Shown: in pieces, positions 33,795-44,580 of the stretch
How positions within the stretch are numbered: position 1 is the stretch's first letter
Layout of the letters: each line of letters opens with the position of its first letter
Assembly: GCA_014621425.1 (NCBI GenBank)
Contig: JAANBB010000092.1
Span: 1-64,000, forward strand
DNA length: 64,000 nt
Direction of reading: 5' to 3'
From: Cylindrodendrum hubeiense
Taxonomy: Eukaryota; Ascomycota; Sordariomycetes; Hypocreales; Nectriaceae
Position numbers and translations under genes: made by a program
The notes under the pieces: model-generated
Databases searched by the model: none
The model's input: only the letters and a program-made list of their open reading frames with translations
Told to the model about the DNA's origin: nothing

Positions 33795-35271
33795 ATGAAG
33801 ATCGCCCCCACTCTTGTCCTTGCTGGCCTCACAGCCTCAGCCGCGGCAGACCCCATCACAATCCAGCTGGAAGGGCGCCAAACCCGCCAAAATACAGCCG
33901 CATCTCGAGTCGCCAAGCGATCTTCGTCGGTTGATATCGCATTGACCAACTGGTGGAACGTCACCGACTACCAGGTACGTGCGCCCATGCAATCCTTCAT
34001 GGAGCTGCTAACTCGTTGTCCAGTGGTACGGCAAGATCTCCGTCGGCACCCCCGCCCAGGAGTTGTAAGTCAACAGCCACTACCGTCCAAATTAGATACT
34101 TACACGTCGCAGCAACGTCCTCTTCGATACTGGTTCGACCGACCTGGTCCTCCCCAAGAAGGGATGCACCACCTGCAGCAACTACACGCTCTTCGACCCC
34201 TCCAAGTCCAGCACTTACTCCAAGAAGCCTGGCTACGAGTACGATCTTAAGTTTGGCACTGGCGGCAACGCCCAGCCTCTCGAGAACGGAGCCTCACTGA
34301 ACGGCACCATCGTGAGGGATACTGTCACTATCGGCGGTCTCTCTATCAAGGACCAGACCTTCCTCCTCTGCGACAGCTACGACGAGGTCTTGGGCGAGAA
34401 CCCCATCGGGTTAAACATTGATGGAATCTTCGGCCTCTCGCCCCCGGGCTCGTCCGTCTTCAGTGCCGAGTTCAACAAGACTTTCAACACCACCTTCTGG
34501 AGCCTCGTCTCCGCTGGCGATCTTGAGCCGTTGTTCTCCATTCACCTCAACGCAGGTGCCGACAGCGCTTCTGGCGAGCTCACCCTGGGCGGAATCGACT
34601 CGTCCAAGTACGAGGGCGACATCACCTACGTCGACTTCAACGAGACCATCACCGGCCTCTTCGGCGAGTGGTTCATCGACAACCCCACCTTCTACGTCAA
34701 CAACGAGTCCGTCAAGAACTCCAAGACCGACGAGGCCTTCCCCGGCGCCGTCACCCTCCTCGACACCGGCACCGCCTACATCATGACCCCCGACTACCAG
34801 ACCGCCAAGGACATGTACGCCGCCATCAGCCCCGAGATCAAGCAGCTCGACAAGCTGGGCGTGTGGGGCGCCGACTGCGACGTCATGGAGAAGCTCGCTC
34901 CAGAGCTGACCTTTACCGTCGGCGCTGGCGACAACCTCGTCAACCTGACCATGCCCAAGGACGCCTTCAACCTCGGCGAGCACGACGCCCACCCCGGCAA
35001 GTGCCAGGGCGTCATCCTCAACTCGCCCGAGCCCATCAGCGACATGGCATCGGTCTGGGTTCTCGGAGGCCCCGTGCTCAAGAGTTACTACACCGTCTGG
35101 CAGGGCGAGAAGCTGCAGTTCGGCGTTGCCGAGCTCAAGGCCTCTTCCACTTCTGGAGATGACTCTTCTTCGAGCACTGCCACCCCTGTGCCTACTGGAG
35201 GCGCCGGAGCTTTGGTTCCTACTGCCTGGGGAGTGCTGGCCGTCGCTGTTGGTCTTTTTGCCATGATTTAG
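33795..35271 (+). CDS. GPI-anchored secreted aspartic protease (pepsin family A1)
   Basis: Exons 33795-33974, 34024-34064 and 34113-35271 give 459 residues. The N-terminal signal peptide is MKIAPTLVLAGLTASAAA. A propeptide ends in a dibasic site (VAKRSS), as in yapsins and other Kex2-processed proteases. The mature enzyme has WYGKISVGTPAQEF, the first active-site motif FDTGSTD (Asp79) and the second LLDTGTAY (Asp291). Both junctions restore conserved residues. There are several N-glycosylation sequons (NYT, NGT, NKT, NTT, NET, NES). A Ser/Thr/Pro-rich stem (SSTSGDDSSSSTATP) leads to a Gly/Ala site and a hydrophobic end (GVLAVAVGLFAMI), a clear GPI-attachment signal. It likely acts at the cell wall or plasma membrane on extracellular or cell-surface proteins. 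The specificity is unknown. Confidence 0.94.
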
Positions 35272-35456
35272 CTGGATGCATAATATTATTTGAGAACTGG
35301 GAGGAAGCTGGTGTAAATGGTTGCTTGTATAGTATGTGGATCTAGCACGCGTTTAGGATCGAGGTTGCTGGGGTCGAAGAATTCCCAAGGATTTAATCAA
35401 GCCAAATACCCAATTTTATATATTGCTCTTGAATTACATGATTAAACATCTTTCCC

Positions 35457-37095
35457 TCAGCTCCTCTTCTGGTCAAATCGCACAACAGCCTGGCACAAAA
35501 CCTCGGCTCCAATAGCACATTCCTCGGGGCTCGACCACTCTTCGGGATTGTGGCTGACCCCGCCCTTGCAAGGAATGAAAATCATCGTCGTGGGGCAATG
35601 CATGTTCGTATACACGCTGTCGTGGCCGGCGCCGCTGGAGATGTCAACCGCGCCATCCGGGTCGCCCAATACGGACTCGGCGGACTCTCGGACGGCCTGG
35701 ATGCAGTCTGGGTGGAACTTTGTCGCCTCTGAGATCGTATCAGTTCGCCATGTCAGCGACAGCGGCAAGCTCGGGGTTGCACCCTCAAGCAGCCCATCAA
35801 CGTCAACTCCACGGGCTAGTAGGTCAAAGTCGTGCTTCAGCTGCTTCTCGACCTCTTCCACTGTCTCATTGATTGGCGATCGGATGTCTAGGGTGAAGCT
35901 GACGTGTCCAGGGATCGTGTTTGTGCTTCCCGGAGTTAACCTCAGGATGCCAGTGGAGGCGAGGGCTTTGTGTTTGGTTGCGACCTTGTGGGAATGCGTG
36001 ATGAAACGAGCCGCGAGGAGGAGCGCATCGGCTCGGTCGGCGAAAGGAGTCGACCCAGTGTGTGCATCTGTGCATGTCAGAAAAGGTTGTTACCTCTTTA
36101 TCAAGAAACTAACCTCGTCCCTGAATATCAATGGTAAACCACTTGTACGCCTGAACACCCTGAACAACGCCGATTTTCTTGGAAGCCCTCTCCAGAATAG
36201 GGCCCTGCTCGATGTGGAGCTCGAAGTGGGCGCCCATCGGTGTGGACTTGTGGCTCGCGGGAATGTCACCTAGGTATCCGATTCTCTCCAGCTCAGACTT
36301 TACAGTAGCTAGCCCATCCACCTCTTTGCAAGAGTGGGCACGCTCAATGGGGGTCTTGCCAGCCCAGACTCCAGAAGACATCATGCTGATGGGAAACCGG
36401 GCGCCTTCTTCGCTATCGTATCGCTCAGCATCATTTCTGGCTTTAGGATAGTTGACTTACTTAGTCCAGTTGACTACACCGACTGGGAACTCAGTCTCAA
36501 CGTTGTGTTCTTGAAGGATCTTCAACATTTCGATACCGGCTTGGATGCCTAGGATGCCATCGTATCGACCACCAGTTGGTTGGGTGTCTAGATGAGAGCC
36601 TGCAAATGTTGGAGGACCATCGGAGCGACGGCCGGGTCGAACCGCAAAGATGTTGCCCATAGCATCAATTGTTACCTTGCATCCAAGGGATTTGGTTGTC
36701 TCAACGAACCAGTCCCGGACCTTCTTGTCATCGTCAGATAGTGTCAGACGTGACATGCCTGTGTCTGTAGGATTGCTATGGAGGATGGAATTAGTGACTT
36801 GACAATATGAATATTGCCTGGTGATAAATGTATTTGGGATAAATTACCTTCCCCACCTGGTTCCCGGCCCGAACGTACAGGTGTGGTGCAGTGTGTCCAT
36901 CATTCGGTTCTGGTCAACTTTGAGCTTCTGCAAGTCCTTGTTCGTCATATCGCGAGTGGAAATGTTCCTCAATTGGTTGCGGCTTAATCCAGTGGCATAG
37001 GAGACAGACGAGACGACTCCCTTTCTCAGTATCGCATGAGAAGGGAGATGTCGGCCAAGCCGAAGGGGAAGGTGGCTGTGCGTATAGAGGGCCAT
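35457..37095 (-). CDS. M20-family amidohydrolase, hydantoinase/carbamoylase type
   Basis: Exons 37095-36848, 36775-36461, 36412-36114 and 36067-35457 give 490 residues. The family includes N-carbamoyl-L-amino-acid hydrolase, beta-ureidopropionase and allantoate amidohydrolase, which cleave carbamoyl groups in pyrimidine, hydantoin or purine breakdown. Metal and catalytic motifs are GSHLDTQPTGGRYDG, TNEEGARFP (made by splicing at intron 2), HFELHIEQGPILE and the C-terminal SGAGHDSVYTN with its His. The dimerisation-domain segment DAHTGSTPFADRADAL spans intron 3. The first 50 residues are basic and Ser/Leu-rich (LPLRLGRHLPSHAILRKG), like a mitochondrial presequence. The substrate cannot be fixed from motifs alone. 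The adjacent receptor gene is divergent, with 563 bp between them, and functionally unrelated as far as I can tell. Confidence 0.93.
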
Positions 37096-37658
37096 GCTGC
37101 ATCAGTCCACGGTGGGTATTTTGCGCAGTCAGGAAGAAGAGAATGGAAACTGAAATGAGATGATGGTTGATAAAAAAATGGACACGCATGTGTATTTATA
37201 TTCGGTGTTGGATTGATGTACTCGGAAGGAGTAACAACAGACGCCCTCTTATCGCAGAGTTGTCACTGAGGCGTCCTGTCATTTCCCCACTACGCAGCTG
37301 GCTCCACCTATTAACTATAACTACTGGGGGTAAAATCAGGCTCCCCCTCGGCGTATAACAGTTAGCACCCCGGAACGCAGCCTTACATGGCTTGATTCGG
37401 ATCCAAGTTTTGCCGATATTCTCCGTGTTGTGATTGGGTTGTAATTGACTGCGCCCCAAGTTGTTGAGATTGGGAATACAGAAATCTCACGCGTAAGGCT
37501 ACGCGCCACCATCGACGCGTTCTTTTGGATCTCCACGATTGCACGACTGCCATCCCCCTAATCCTTATTGTCGAAGCGGGTGTGTCAGTGCTATCCTAAA
37601 GATAGGTCGTACCAAAGGCAATCCATTACATCGGAACAGCAGCAACATATAGCTCAAG
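37096..37658. other. Divergent intergenic region
   Basis: This 563 bp lies between the M20 gene (minus) and the NOD-like receptor gene (plus). It contains both promoters. No extra gene is seen. Confidence 0.5.
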
Positions 37659-40600
37659 ATGACCTCACAGCCTGTTGGGCCTCCACTGCCCCGCCCAGCT
37701 ACTCGTGATGGCTTCGAGATCGCAATCATTTGTGCACTTACCCTCGAGGCTGATGCTGTTGAAGCTCTCTTTGACGTCTACTGGGACGATGAGGGCCCGC
37801 CTTTCGATAAAGCGCCTGGTGACCCCAACGCATACTCTACCGGTGCCATTGGCCGCTACAATGTCGTTCTTGCGCATATGCCGGGTATGGGGAAAGCTAA
37901 CGCTGCCATAGTCGCTAATAACTGTCGGGCAAGCTTCCCGAGCATTAAGCTTGCGCTGGTGGTCGGTGTCTGCGGTGTTGTTCCTTTTGGTCCCAACGGC
38001 GAAGAAATCATCCTCGGCGATGTCGTCATCAGCGATGGAGTAATCCAATACGATCTTGGATGTCAGCTACCAGGCCATTTTGTCCGCAAGGATACAGTGC
38101 TTGATTCCCTCGGAAGGCCTAATCTGGAGATACGAGCAGTACTGGCGAAATTGAAGGGGGTTCGTGCCCGAAGGCTCCTAGCCACCAAGATGGCCGGCTA
38201 CCTCGACATCCTCCGGCTCGAACCATTACTGGGTGCCGAGCACCTGGGCACGATAGATGACAACTTATTTGAAGCAAAGTATGCTCATATTGGTGATAAA
38301 GAGTCGTGCGAACAAGCAGGGTGTAATGGCAAGCTTGTGCCGCGCCGTCGCCTCGAAGCCGCCCAGGGCAATCCGACGCCTGCTGTTCATTTCGGTCTGA
38401 TCGCATCGGGCGACTCTGTGATGAAGTCCGGAGAAGATCGTGATGCTATCGCAGCAAAGGAAGATGTTATAGCCTTCGAAATGGAAGGCGCCGGGGTTTG
38501 GGACAGCTTCCCTTCTGTGGTGATAAAGGGTGCATGCGACTACGCCGACAGTCACAAGAGGAAGTCATGGCAGCGCTACGCTGCGGCGACAGCTGCGGCA
38601 TGCATGAAGGCCTTTTTAAGCCACTGGGTGCCGTCGTTACCGCGAGGTACGTGATGTCATACTGGGACGTAGAATCAGAGTTAACTGATTGTACCAATAG
38701 GAACAAGGACAGGGCAAGAACAACCAGCCGTGTCTGTCAAGTGTGAGTAGAAAAAGCCGGTAATAGAGAATCATAGGACTGACCGAAACCAGATCTTGTG
38801 CCATACACGAGTAATCCAGATTTTGTGGGACGCTCTGAAATCCTCAATGAGCTGAAGCTTCAACTGGGCCACACACAACAAACAACTCGCACTTCTCAGG
38901 CAAGATCATCGTTGTATGGGCTAGGCGGTGTTGGGTATGTCATTTGACCTCGTCGTCTACGCTAACTAACTAATATTTACAGGAAAACACAAATTGCGCT
39001 GGCCTACGTACTCTGGCTGAAAGCGGAATACCCTGCAACGTCCATTTTCTGGGTCCATGCCAGCAATGCCGAACGCTTCCGCCAAGCTTATGCATCTATT
39101 GCCCAAGAGAACCAGATACCTGGCCATGCTGAACCTAAAGTCGATATATTGCCGCTAGTTAAAGGTTGGCTGGAGAACAATCACGGGCAGTGGCTTATGG
39201 TTATCGATAATGCAGATGATGTAGAGCTCTTCACCAGCAAACCCACTACAAGCTCTGACGAGTTGAACAATCAAGCCCTCATAAGCTACTTGCCTGAATG
39301 CGCCCATGGTGCTATTCTTATTACGACGAGGAACAAGAAGGTGGGAGTCAGGTTGACAAGAGGACAGAAGCCGATCGAAGTGCTCTGTATGAATAAGGAA
39401 GAGTCCGAGAATCTGCTTCGCGCGAGGCTAAAGGGCATTGGCGCGACCTCTGCTACTTTATTGAGTTTATCGTCGCAGCTGGAGCATCTGCCGCTCGCGC
39501 TCGCTCAGGGCGCCGCGTTCATTCAAGAGACCAGTATAACAGTTGACAAGTATCTTGAACTGTTAGGAGGGAGTGATGAGAATACCATTGACCTGCTTAG
39601 CAAGGAGTTTGAGACATTTGGGCGAGACTCCGAGGCTCCCAAGGCAGTGTCACAAACGTGGATTCTCTCATTTCAACAGATTGAACAAAAACACACTTTA
39701 GCTAGCAAGCTTTTGTCTTTTATGAGCATTCTCGACCGCGAAGATATCCCAGGACTCTTCATTTCGCATTACAGCAAGCAGAAACAGAACGGGGGCCCGT
39801 GGAGTGATGTGGAAGTCACAGAAGCTTTAGGCATTCTAAAGGCTTTCTCATTTATAACAGAGGAGAATAGCGGCAGTTTCGACATGCATCGCCTTGTGCA
39901 GTTAGTCACACGCAAGTGGCTTACTAGCAGGGGCACGATCAATCGATTTGGGGGTGAAGCACTCAGGACAGTATCAGTTCTATATCCCTATGGCGAATTC
40001 GAAACCCGAATAAAATGTGCTGCATTTCTACCACACGCTAGTGCCGTGCTACGACCAGGGAGATTTATATTGAAGGATAATTCTGAGGAGAGAGTACATC
40101 TTCTACACTCTATGGCTTCATACTTCAAATTTCAAGGTAAATGGAGTGATGCAGAAAGATGTATTACGGAGGCATTGGAGATAGGAAGAGAAATGTGGGG
40201 AGAGTCCCACCCTGATACATTATCGAGCATGAATAATCTTGCGATGGCACTTTCACGCCAGGGCCAGTTGGAGGAGGCAGAGAAGCTTGAGGTACAGGTT
40301 CTAGAGGGTCGCAAGAATCACCTTGGGACAGACCATCCTGACACATTGACGAGCATGAATAATCTTGCGTCAACATTTCGGGCCCAGGGCCGGCTAGAGG
40401 AGGCAGAGACGCTCGAGGTGCAGGTTCTGGAAAATCATAAGATGCAACTTGGGATAGGCCATCCTGACACACTGTTAAGCATAAGTAATCTTGCGTTAAC
40501 ATTCTCGAACCAGGGCCGATTAGAGGAGGCAGAGAAGCTTCAGATACAGGTTCTAGATAGTCGCAGGATACAACTTAGGATAGACCATCCTGATATACTG

Positions 40601-41770
40601 GTAAGTATGAGTAATCTGGCATCAACACTTCGGGATCAGGGCCGGTTAGAGGAGGCAGAGAAGCTTCAGGTACAGGCTCTAGAGGGTCTCAAACTACAGC
40701 TTGGGATAGACCATCCTGACACACTGATAAGCATGAGTAATCTTGCGTCAATACTTCAGGCCCAGGGCCGGCCAGGGGAGGCAGAGATACTTGAGATACA
40801 GGTTCTGGATGGCCACAGGACACAGTTTGGGATACACCATCCTGACACACTGATGAGCATGAATAATCTTGCATCAACGCTTTGGTGCCAGGGCCGGTTA
40901 GAGGAAGCAGAGAAGCTTCAGGTGCAGGCTCTAGAGGGTTGTAAGACACAACTTGGGATAGACCATCCTGGCACACTGACGACTATAGATAATCTAGCGT
41001 TAACACTTCGGGATCAGGGCCGGTTAGGGGAGGCAGAGAAGCTTCAGGTACAGGTTCTAGATGCTCGCAGGAATCGGCTTGGGATAGACCATCCTGACAC
41101 ACTGATGGCCATGGATAGTCTTATATCAACACTTCAGGCCCAGGGCCGGCTAGAGGAGGCAGAGAAGCTTCAGATACAGGTTCTGGAGAGTCACAAGATA
41201 CAGCTCGACCATCCTGATACACTGGCGAGTATGAATAATCTCGCGTCAATACTTGGGGACCAAGGCCGGTTAGAAGAGGTAGAGAAGCTTCAGATACAGG
41301 CTTTGGAGAGTCGAAAGATACAGCTTGGGGAGGACCATCCTGACACACTGAGGAGCATGGGTAATCTTGCATCAACATTCAGGGATCAGGACCGGTTAGA
41401 GGAGGCAGAGAAGCTTCAGGTGCAGGCTCTGGAGGGTCTCAAACTACAGCTTGGGATAGACCATCCTGAAACACTGACGAGCATGAGTAATCTCGCGTCA
41501 ATACGTGGGTACCAGGGCCGGTTAGAGGAGGCAGAGAAGCTTGAGATGCAGGCTCTGGAGAGTCGTAAGATACGGCTTGGGAAGGACCATCCTGACACAC
41601 TGGCGAGCATGAATAATCTCGCGCATACGTGGGAAGAAATGGGAAGGATCTCAGAAGCTATTGGCTTAATGCGCACATGTATTCGCCTTGGTCAGCTAAA
41701 GTTGGGGTTGAATCATCCAAATATACAGTCTTCCATTTCCGAGCTAGTCGAATGGGAAAGCAGAGACTAA
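37659..41770 (+). CDS. NOD-like receptor: nucleoside phosphorylase / NB-ARC / TPR
   Basis: Exons 37659-38646, 38701-38742, 38793-38934 and 38983-41770 give 1319 residues. Residues 1-330 form a PNP_UDP-type nucleoside phosphorylase domain (FEIAIICALTLEADAV, LALVVGVCGVVP, VIAFEMEGAGVWDSFPSVVI, IKGACDYADSHK). A linker with PDFVGR leads into an NB-ARC domain: the Walker A loop GLGGVGKTQIALAY is split by intron 3, Walker B is WLMVIDNADD at 461-470, and ILITTRNKK and LPLALAQGAAF follow. The C-terminal half (about 762-1310) is a dozen 42-residue kinesin-light-chain-type TPRs with the core HPDTLxSMNNLASTxxxQGR. This is the classic fungal NLR architecture tied to heterokaryon incompatibility and innate immunity. 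The ligand and cell-death output are unknown. No HET or other effector-encoding partner gene is adjacent. The repeats are intact, so the gene is probably functional. Confidence 0.94.
40207..41720 (+). repeat. 126-bp coding repeats of the receptor (TPR array)
   Basis: The HPDTL-type core recurs every 126 bp, first at 40207, then 40333 and onward, for about twelve units. One unit, around 41200, lacks 6 bp (Gly-Ile) and is 120 bp long. Some distant units are almost identical in DNA, notably those starting near 40643 and 41393. Such internal identity is known for rapidly evolving fungal NLR repeats and makes copy number likely to vary among strains. Confidence 0.9.
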
Positions 41771-41884
41771 GTTAGTTAGCTGCTGGCTATTCAAGGCTTT
41801 TAGCCTAGAGTAAAATTGATACAGATATTTAGTCTGATTTGGTTGTGAGCATGGTAGCTGTCTGTTGCAAATATCTTATGCCAT

Positions 41885-42142
41885 TTGGCTAATTATAAGT
41901 TCTTACTAGCTGCGGATGGAGTAAGGTCCACAGTGTGCCGACGTATCGTTGACCGGAGGCATTTGATTCTCCCCACCCGTCAGGCACTTCCTAATTTAGG
42001 TTTACCATTACAGTTATCATTGTCCGGGAAGTCCCCGATGATGTCCCGGCACTGGACAAGACAAGACCAGCAAGTCTCTACGTATGCATGTCCAAATACG
42101 TCAGCAATCGATCAGTTGCCACGTATCACTGCCAAGACGTGA
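41885..42142 (+). pseudogene. Possible relic of an FAD-dependent monooxygenase
   Basis: The frame reads NYKFLLAADGVRSTVCRRIV before drifting into sequence I cannot place. In salicylate-hydroxylase-type flavoprotein monooxygenases the conserved DG motif reads (L/V)xGADGxxSxVRR, which this matches except for Ala for Gly. Neither the N-terminal Rossmann motif nor the later GD motif is present nearby, and the frame has no ATG start. It is therefore at best a short decayed fragment, and chance similarity remains possible. Confidence 0.25.
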
Positions 42143-42745
42143 ATCTACTGACCTTTGTTTGCATTGTATCAGACTATCATTATATTATAAACAACTGAAT
42201 TCCGGTTCGCTGGAGGTCAAGGAACTGTCCAAAGCGCCTGTAGCGTGAAGCTATGGCAGCTTCGAGACCAGGGTACTCGATACAAAAGGAATCGAGAAGT
42301 GATTCTGTCTAATCTTGCTCAGCCGTGAGAAATGGATAAGCGTCTTACCGCATTATTGAGTTATCTTTTGTGTCTTCCTTGCCCATTTGTTACCAGTCAC
42401 TTTAGTCAGTACTGAGTTTGCTTGTATGTCCCACCACCGTCATATCATAATATCCAAGGGCTAGACTCACCAATACGGCGTTCTTAGACTTGAGAGAGGA
42501 CCTGCATAGAGGGAAGTCGATAGTACTGGTGGGAAGTACCGTTAAGCCCTGGGGTGGGATAGCCTGGCCGAGGAGGCCGAGGAGACCGAGAATGCGGTGC
42601 TCCGGCTCCACTTCCCCTCGCTACCTCCACTTGCCGGTGGACACCACGACGCACCATAACTTACCGAACCATGCCGAGCTGTAGAGCATGACACGGGATG
42701 AGGAGGCCATAACGGGGGACTCCTGAATAACAGGTCTAAATGCAT

Positions 42746-42752
42746 TATAAAA
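42746..42752 (+). promoter_or_regulatory. TATA box of the cupin gene at 42841
   Basis: TATAAAA lies 95 bp before the cupin ATG, in the expected place for a strongly regulated fungal promoter. Confidence 0.55.
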
Positions 42753-42840
42753 GGCCACCGTGTTCCCCACGGAGTCATTCGTCGCATCTCGCAAACCGTT
42801 ACCTCTCAAACTTAGCATCTTGATCAATACACCACATAAA

Positions 42841-43392
42841 ATGTCCGGCCAAGAACTCCCCAACCCTAAGCGGTTTATTACAGATCACAATGCAGAAGGC
42901 AAGGCCGTATTCAGCACTAGCATTGCCGAGGAGCTGCCTGAACAGATTATCGGCGACGGACACAAGTTCTTTCTCGGTTACACAACTAGCGAGTCGCCTG
43001 TCGACCTGTCGGACAGCAGGGATATCGAGTCGTATCGAAAGTACACGGCCAACCCGCCAGGCATCGTTATCCCGGGCGGTACAGTAGTGCGCTTCGTCGA
43101 CATGCTTCCTGGAACCGTCTCGCCGATGCACCGGACGGTTAGCCTCGATTACGGCATTGTGGTGGAGGGCAGCGTGATCCTGCGACTGGACTCGGGCGAG
43201 ACGCGGTTGATGCGGCGCGGCGATGTAGCCATCCAGCGCGGAACAATGCACGCGTGGGAGAATGCGAGTAAGACAGAATGGGCGAGGATGATGTATGTGC
43301 TCCAGGACAGCAAGCCAGTGACCATTGGCGGAGAGCAGTTGGGCGAGGACTATGGCATTGGCATGGACGGCGTGCGAGCCTCTGGGAATTAA
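42841..43392 (+). CDS. Cupin-domain protein, 183 residues
   Basis: Single exon. The ATG (ACATAAA-ATG-TCC) opens MSGQELPNPKRFITDHNAEG, typical of small fungal cupins. The beta-barrel motif region reads FVDMLPGTVSPMHRTVSLDY, then GIVVEGSVILRLDSGETRLM, RRGDVAIQRGTMHAWEN. This fits cupin motif 1 (one His kept in SPMHRT, with the usual second His replaced) and motif 2 (GTMHAW). Such proteins occur in fungal secondary-metabolite and aromatic-catabolism clusters, where they act as dioxygenases, isomerases or cyclases, and some have lost metal binding. The actual reaction is unknown. A TATA box precedes it. The nearest intact neighbour on the 3' side is the amino acid transporter, almost 3 kb away. 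Confidence 0.9.
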   Translation: MSGQELPNPKRFITDHNAEGKAVFSTSIAEELPEQIIGDGHKFFLGYTTSESPVDLSDSRDIESYRKYTANPPGIVIPGGTVVRFVDMLPGTVSPMHRTVSLDYGIVVEGSVILRLDSGETRLMRRGDVAIQRGTMHAWENASKTEWARMMYVLQDSKPVTIGGEQLGEDYGIGMDGVRASGN

Positions 43393-43695
43393 CCCAGCCG
43401 GTTACCTTACAATCCGTATGGAAACTACATAGTCAAAACTCTACTCAAATCGGGCAGTACGGGCTGGTAGCCTTAAAAGCGGACACCGGCTAAAGAGCGA
43501 GACTCAGTTGCGTGTACACTCTTGCAAGGCGCCTCTCCATGTATCAACAGCCACCTGGTTAAGGGGTAACTCAACGGTTACCCTGGATCCTTCGCTCCAT
43601 TCTTAGCTGGCCGAGTCTGGTCATCAACATTTTTCGTTCAAGAATGGACTTGATGGTACAGGGACTAAAGCGAAATGTAGTCGCTCGCCGCGTTT

Positions 43696-43869
43696 GTTTC
43701 TTTCAGAGCTGAAATGCTTGTGGGGCAGTGGAACTTCCCCAGGTTGATAGGTACTAACCTCTCCATGGATAGCTCAACTGCAGATGAGGTATCTGTTAAC
43801 TAGACTTTGTATTGGCTTAATCTGATTAATCTTAGGCAGCCCCACAAGCATTTCAGCACTCAAAGAGAC
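43696..43869. mobile_element. MITE-like element or long hairpin, 31-bp inverted ends
   Basis: Positions 43696-43726 and 43839-43869 are inverted copies of each other with three mismatches in 31 bp. The inner 19 bp (GCTGAAATGCTTGTGGGGC) match perfectly. The 112-bp centre has no coding capacity. Size, long terminal inverted repeats and AT-rich centre suit a non-autonomous DNA transposon. No target-site duplication is evident, so a transcribed hairpin or a local inverted duplication is an alternative. Confidence 0.6.
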
Positions 43870-44580
43870 GAGCCAGGCCTCCGTAATCATCCCATGATAA
43901 ATACGGAGCGCGACCCATATTCTCATATTCTTTTCAGAATTCTGCTTCCGTGATATTGTTGGATATCAGCTGGCTGGGCTTCGAGTTCTGGACAGGACAT
44001 TGGAGCAAATTTGATGGTATGAGATCCACGAAATTGCCCAAACCCTGAACGCATCGGCGATGGGAACAACCGCCTCTGCTCTGTCTCGCCCCTTTTTAGG
44101 CAGAAGTTGGTGGCATAGGACTTTTGATGTTTGGCTTGGACCTATCACTCCCGCTAGGCTGTGTTCCTCCTTCATGTAGCTCGCCTGACGCCCTTAGTCC
44201 TGAATGGATGGCCTTCTCCAGCGCGTTTGCCGTGAAACCAACACCAGCGCGGCTATCCGTCAATATTTCCACGTGCGAGAATGCTACTGGTTCTTCAGCG
44301 TTGAATATGAAAAACTTCAACAAAAGGCAAATGGCGTTTTGGTGTGACTTCCAATGATAGGTCTAGCGGGAAAATACAGCTCTTTTGTTGGCTACGGCCA
44401 GGACGATAATTTATCCACGGTTGCACATTCACTCGCGTTTGTGTACAATTGTCTCACGATCAAGTGGCTGTGGAAAGCTGTAAAACACGTGCGCTTCACG
44501 TCTAGATAACCCCGTGCTCGATCTGTCTCCTCGTTTCCAAACTCTCATCTTCATCCTTCTAAACATCCACAACGGTCAAC

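Larger units (their letters stand above)
41771..42840. other. Intergenic region with a possible FAD-monooxygenase relic
   Basis: After the receptor stop the DNA is AT-rich. One fragment near 41880-42140 may be a gene relic and is listed separately. The last 200 bp are the promoter of the downstream cupin gene. I see nothing else. Confidence 0.45.

Noticed and set aside
40164..41378. Several minus-strand frames with CQDGLSQ-type repeats
   Set aside because: They mirror the 126-bp coding repeats of the NLR on the other strand and lack independent starts.
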